DNA from: Alphaproteobacteria bacterium
GTDB taxonomy: Bacteria; Pseudomonadota; Alphaproteobacteria; Rickettsiales; JADKJE01
Direction: 5' to 3'
Length of the DNA: 64,000 nucleotides
Assembly: GCA_016722515.1 (NCBI GenBank)
Contig: JADKJE010000001.1
Span: forward strand, 974,802 to 1,038,801
The position numbers and the translations under genes were made by a program. Below, piece by piece: positions 63,346 through 64,000 of the stretch (its first letter is position 1; each line of letters starts with the position of its first letter). The notes under the pieces are model-generated. The model had not been told where the DNA came from, did not search any database, and saw nothing but the letters and a program-made list of their open reading frames with translations.

Positions 63346-64000
63346 ATGAAACATTACATCAAAACCATTATCGCCACCTCCATCTTGGCAAGCACAGCAT
63401 CGCTTGCTTTTGCCGGTCCAGACAACACTTTATTTAACCCCACACCCACCGATAAAATGAGGGCAATGACAACGGAGCGCCCCAGCAAAACAGATAGTCC
63501 TTTTTCCCTTGATGCAGGCCACTTTCAGCTTGAAACCAATCTCTTTTCTACCGTGCATAACAATGATTGCATCGGCGGCAGTTGTGTTGAAACCAATCAG
63601 CAATTTTACGGTGGTGCTACGAATCTTCGGATTGGTTTAACCGATTATGCTGATTTACAGATTATCAGCGATCTTTACCGTCATGTGGTGATCAAAGATA
63701 AAACAGCTGGCACCAACGATACAAAAGACGGTTTTGGCGATACGCAGGTACGATTGAAATTCAATGTGCTCGGCAATGATCCATCCAGCACGTTTTCCGT
63801 TGGGGTGATTCCTTATGTCAAGACTCCTACCAATCAAAACGATTTAGGAAATAATCGATATGAGGGGGGCATTGGCGTTCCATTCAATGTGAATGTTGAT
63901 GGCGGTTGGAGCTTGGGTGGCATGACCCAGCTTAACTTTATTACCGAGCCTGATTTGTCAGGCTATGATCCCGTTTACGTAAACTCATTGATTGTTGGTA
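63346..64000 (+). CDS. Outer-membrane-type protein, Phenol_MetA_deg-like (partial)
   Basis: 218 codons are visible from the ATG at 63346, which has GTAGGG upstream. A signal peptide ends SLAFA before GPDNT. Then RPSKTDSPFSLDAGHFQLET and alternating aromatic/polar strands (NLRIGLTDYADLQIISDLYR, FGDTQVRLKFNVLGNDPSST, FSVGVIPYVKTPTNQND) form a beta-barrel pattern like the Phenol_MetA_deg/transporter family. The C-terminus is outside the window, so the substrate and exact family remain open. Confidence 0.7.
   Translation, partial: MKHYIKTIIATSILASTASLAFAGPDNTLFNPTPTDKMRAMTTERPSKTDSPFSLDAGHFQLETNLFSTVHNNDCIGGSCVETNQQFYGGATNLRIGLTDYADLQIISDLYRHVVIKDKTAGTNDTKDGFGDTQVRLKFNVLGNDPSSTFSVGVIPYVKTPTNQNDLGNNRYEGGIGVPFNVNVDGGWSLGGMTQLNFITEPDLSGYDPVYVNSLIVG

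Overview
The window comes from an alphaproteobacterium that probably lives in or on eukaryotic cells. Evidence for the class: a CckA-type hybrid kinase, a MotE/DUF6468/FliM/FliL flagellar cluster, RNase E with an acidic insertion in its S1 domain, and a class II type EPSP synthase. Evidence for host association is indirect: two very large ankyrin-repeat proteins carrying protease-like motifs, one of which ends in a eukaryotic-style CaaX box; an adenylation-carrier protein fused to a possible clan CE cysteine domain; and a glutaminase built like the animal enzyme with ankyrin repeats. No genus can be named from the sequence alone.

Layout. 0-9 kb: housekeeping genes rpsA (partial), cmk, aroA and rne on the minus strand, then amiC-type amidase and a PBP1A on the plus strand. 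9.0-9.6 kb: a small graveyard with a DNA methyltransferase tail and a filamentous-haemagglutinin fragment. 9.6-18.4 kb: flagellar genes in two divergent blocks (fliL-fliM-DUF6468-motE and flgF-flgG-flgA-flgH) around a consensus sigma-54 promoter, followed by cckA. 18.5-32.7 kb: uracil-DNA glycosylase, two unknowns, an ABC-2-like permease, an MshL-like secretin, a lytic transglycosylase, folC, a second PBP broken by one frameshift, a CHASE receptor, a REC-HATPase protein and a YegD-like Hsp70.

32.8-39.5 kb is accessory and AT-rich: a 1110-aa ankyrin protein with an HEGGH zincin motif and a C-terminal CIMM box, a decayed fragment, and the 885-aa adenylation/carrier/cysteine-domain fusion.

40.30-51.86 kb is an integrative element inserted in the 3' end of tRNA-Glu(UUC), with 46-bp identical att copies. 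It encodes a tyrosine integrase, an AlpA-like regulator, a Toprim/DUF927 replication protein, an iteron-like array, three different small-terminase-like proteins, a C4-type antisense RNA candidate and a BRO-N antirepressor. No large terminase, capsid, portal or tail gene is present. This is the plan of a phage satellite (PICI-like or P4-like), and an IS256-family element with an 8-bp target duplication has landed in it.

51.9-64 kb: coaE, a GH24 lysozyme with LysM, a second large ankyrin protein with a His/Cys dyad resembling clan CD proteases, the aroE-ruvC-ruvA-ruvB operon, the ankyrin glutaminase, rlmN and the start of an outer-membrane-type protein. Coordinates of starts were adjusted where a Shine-Dalgarno sequence or operon overlap favours an internal codon. 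Family assignments are by motif recognition; no database search was possible.
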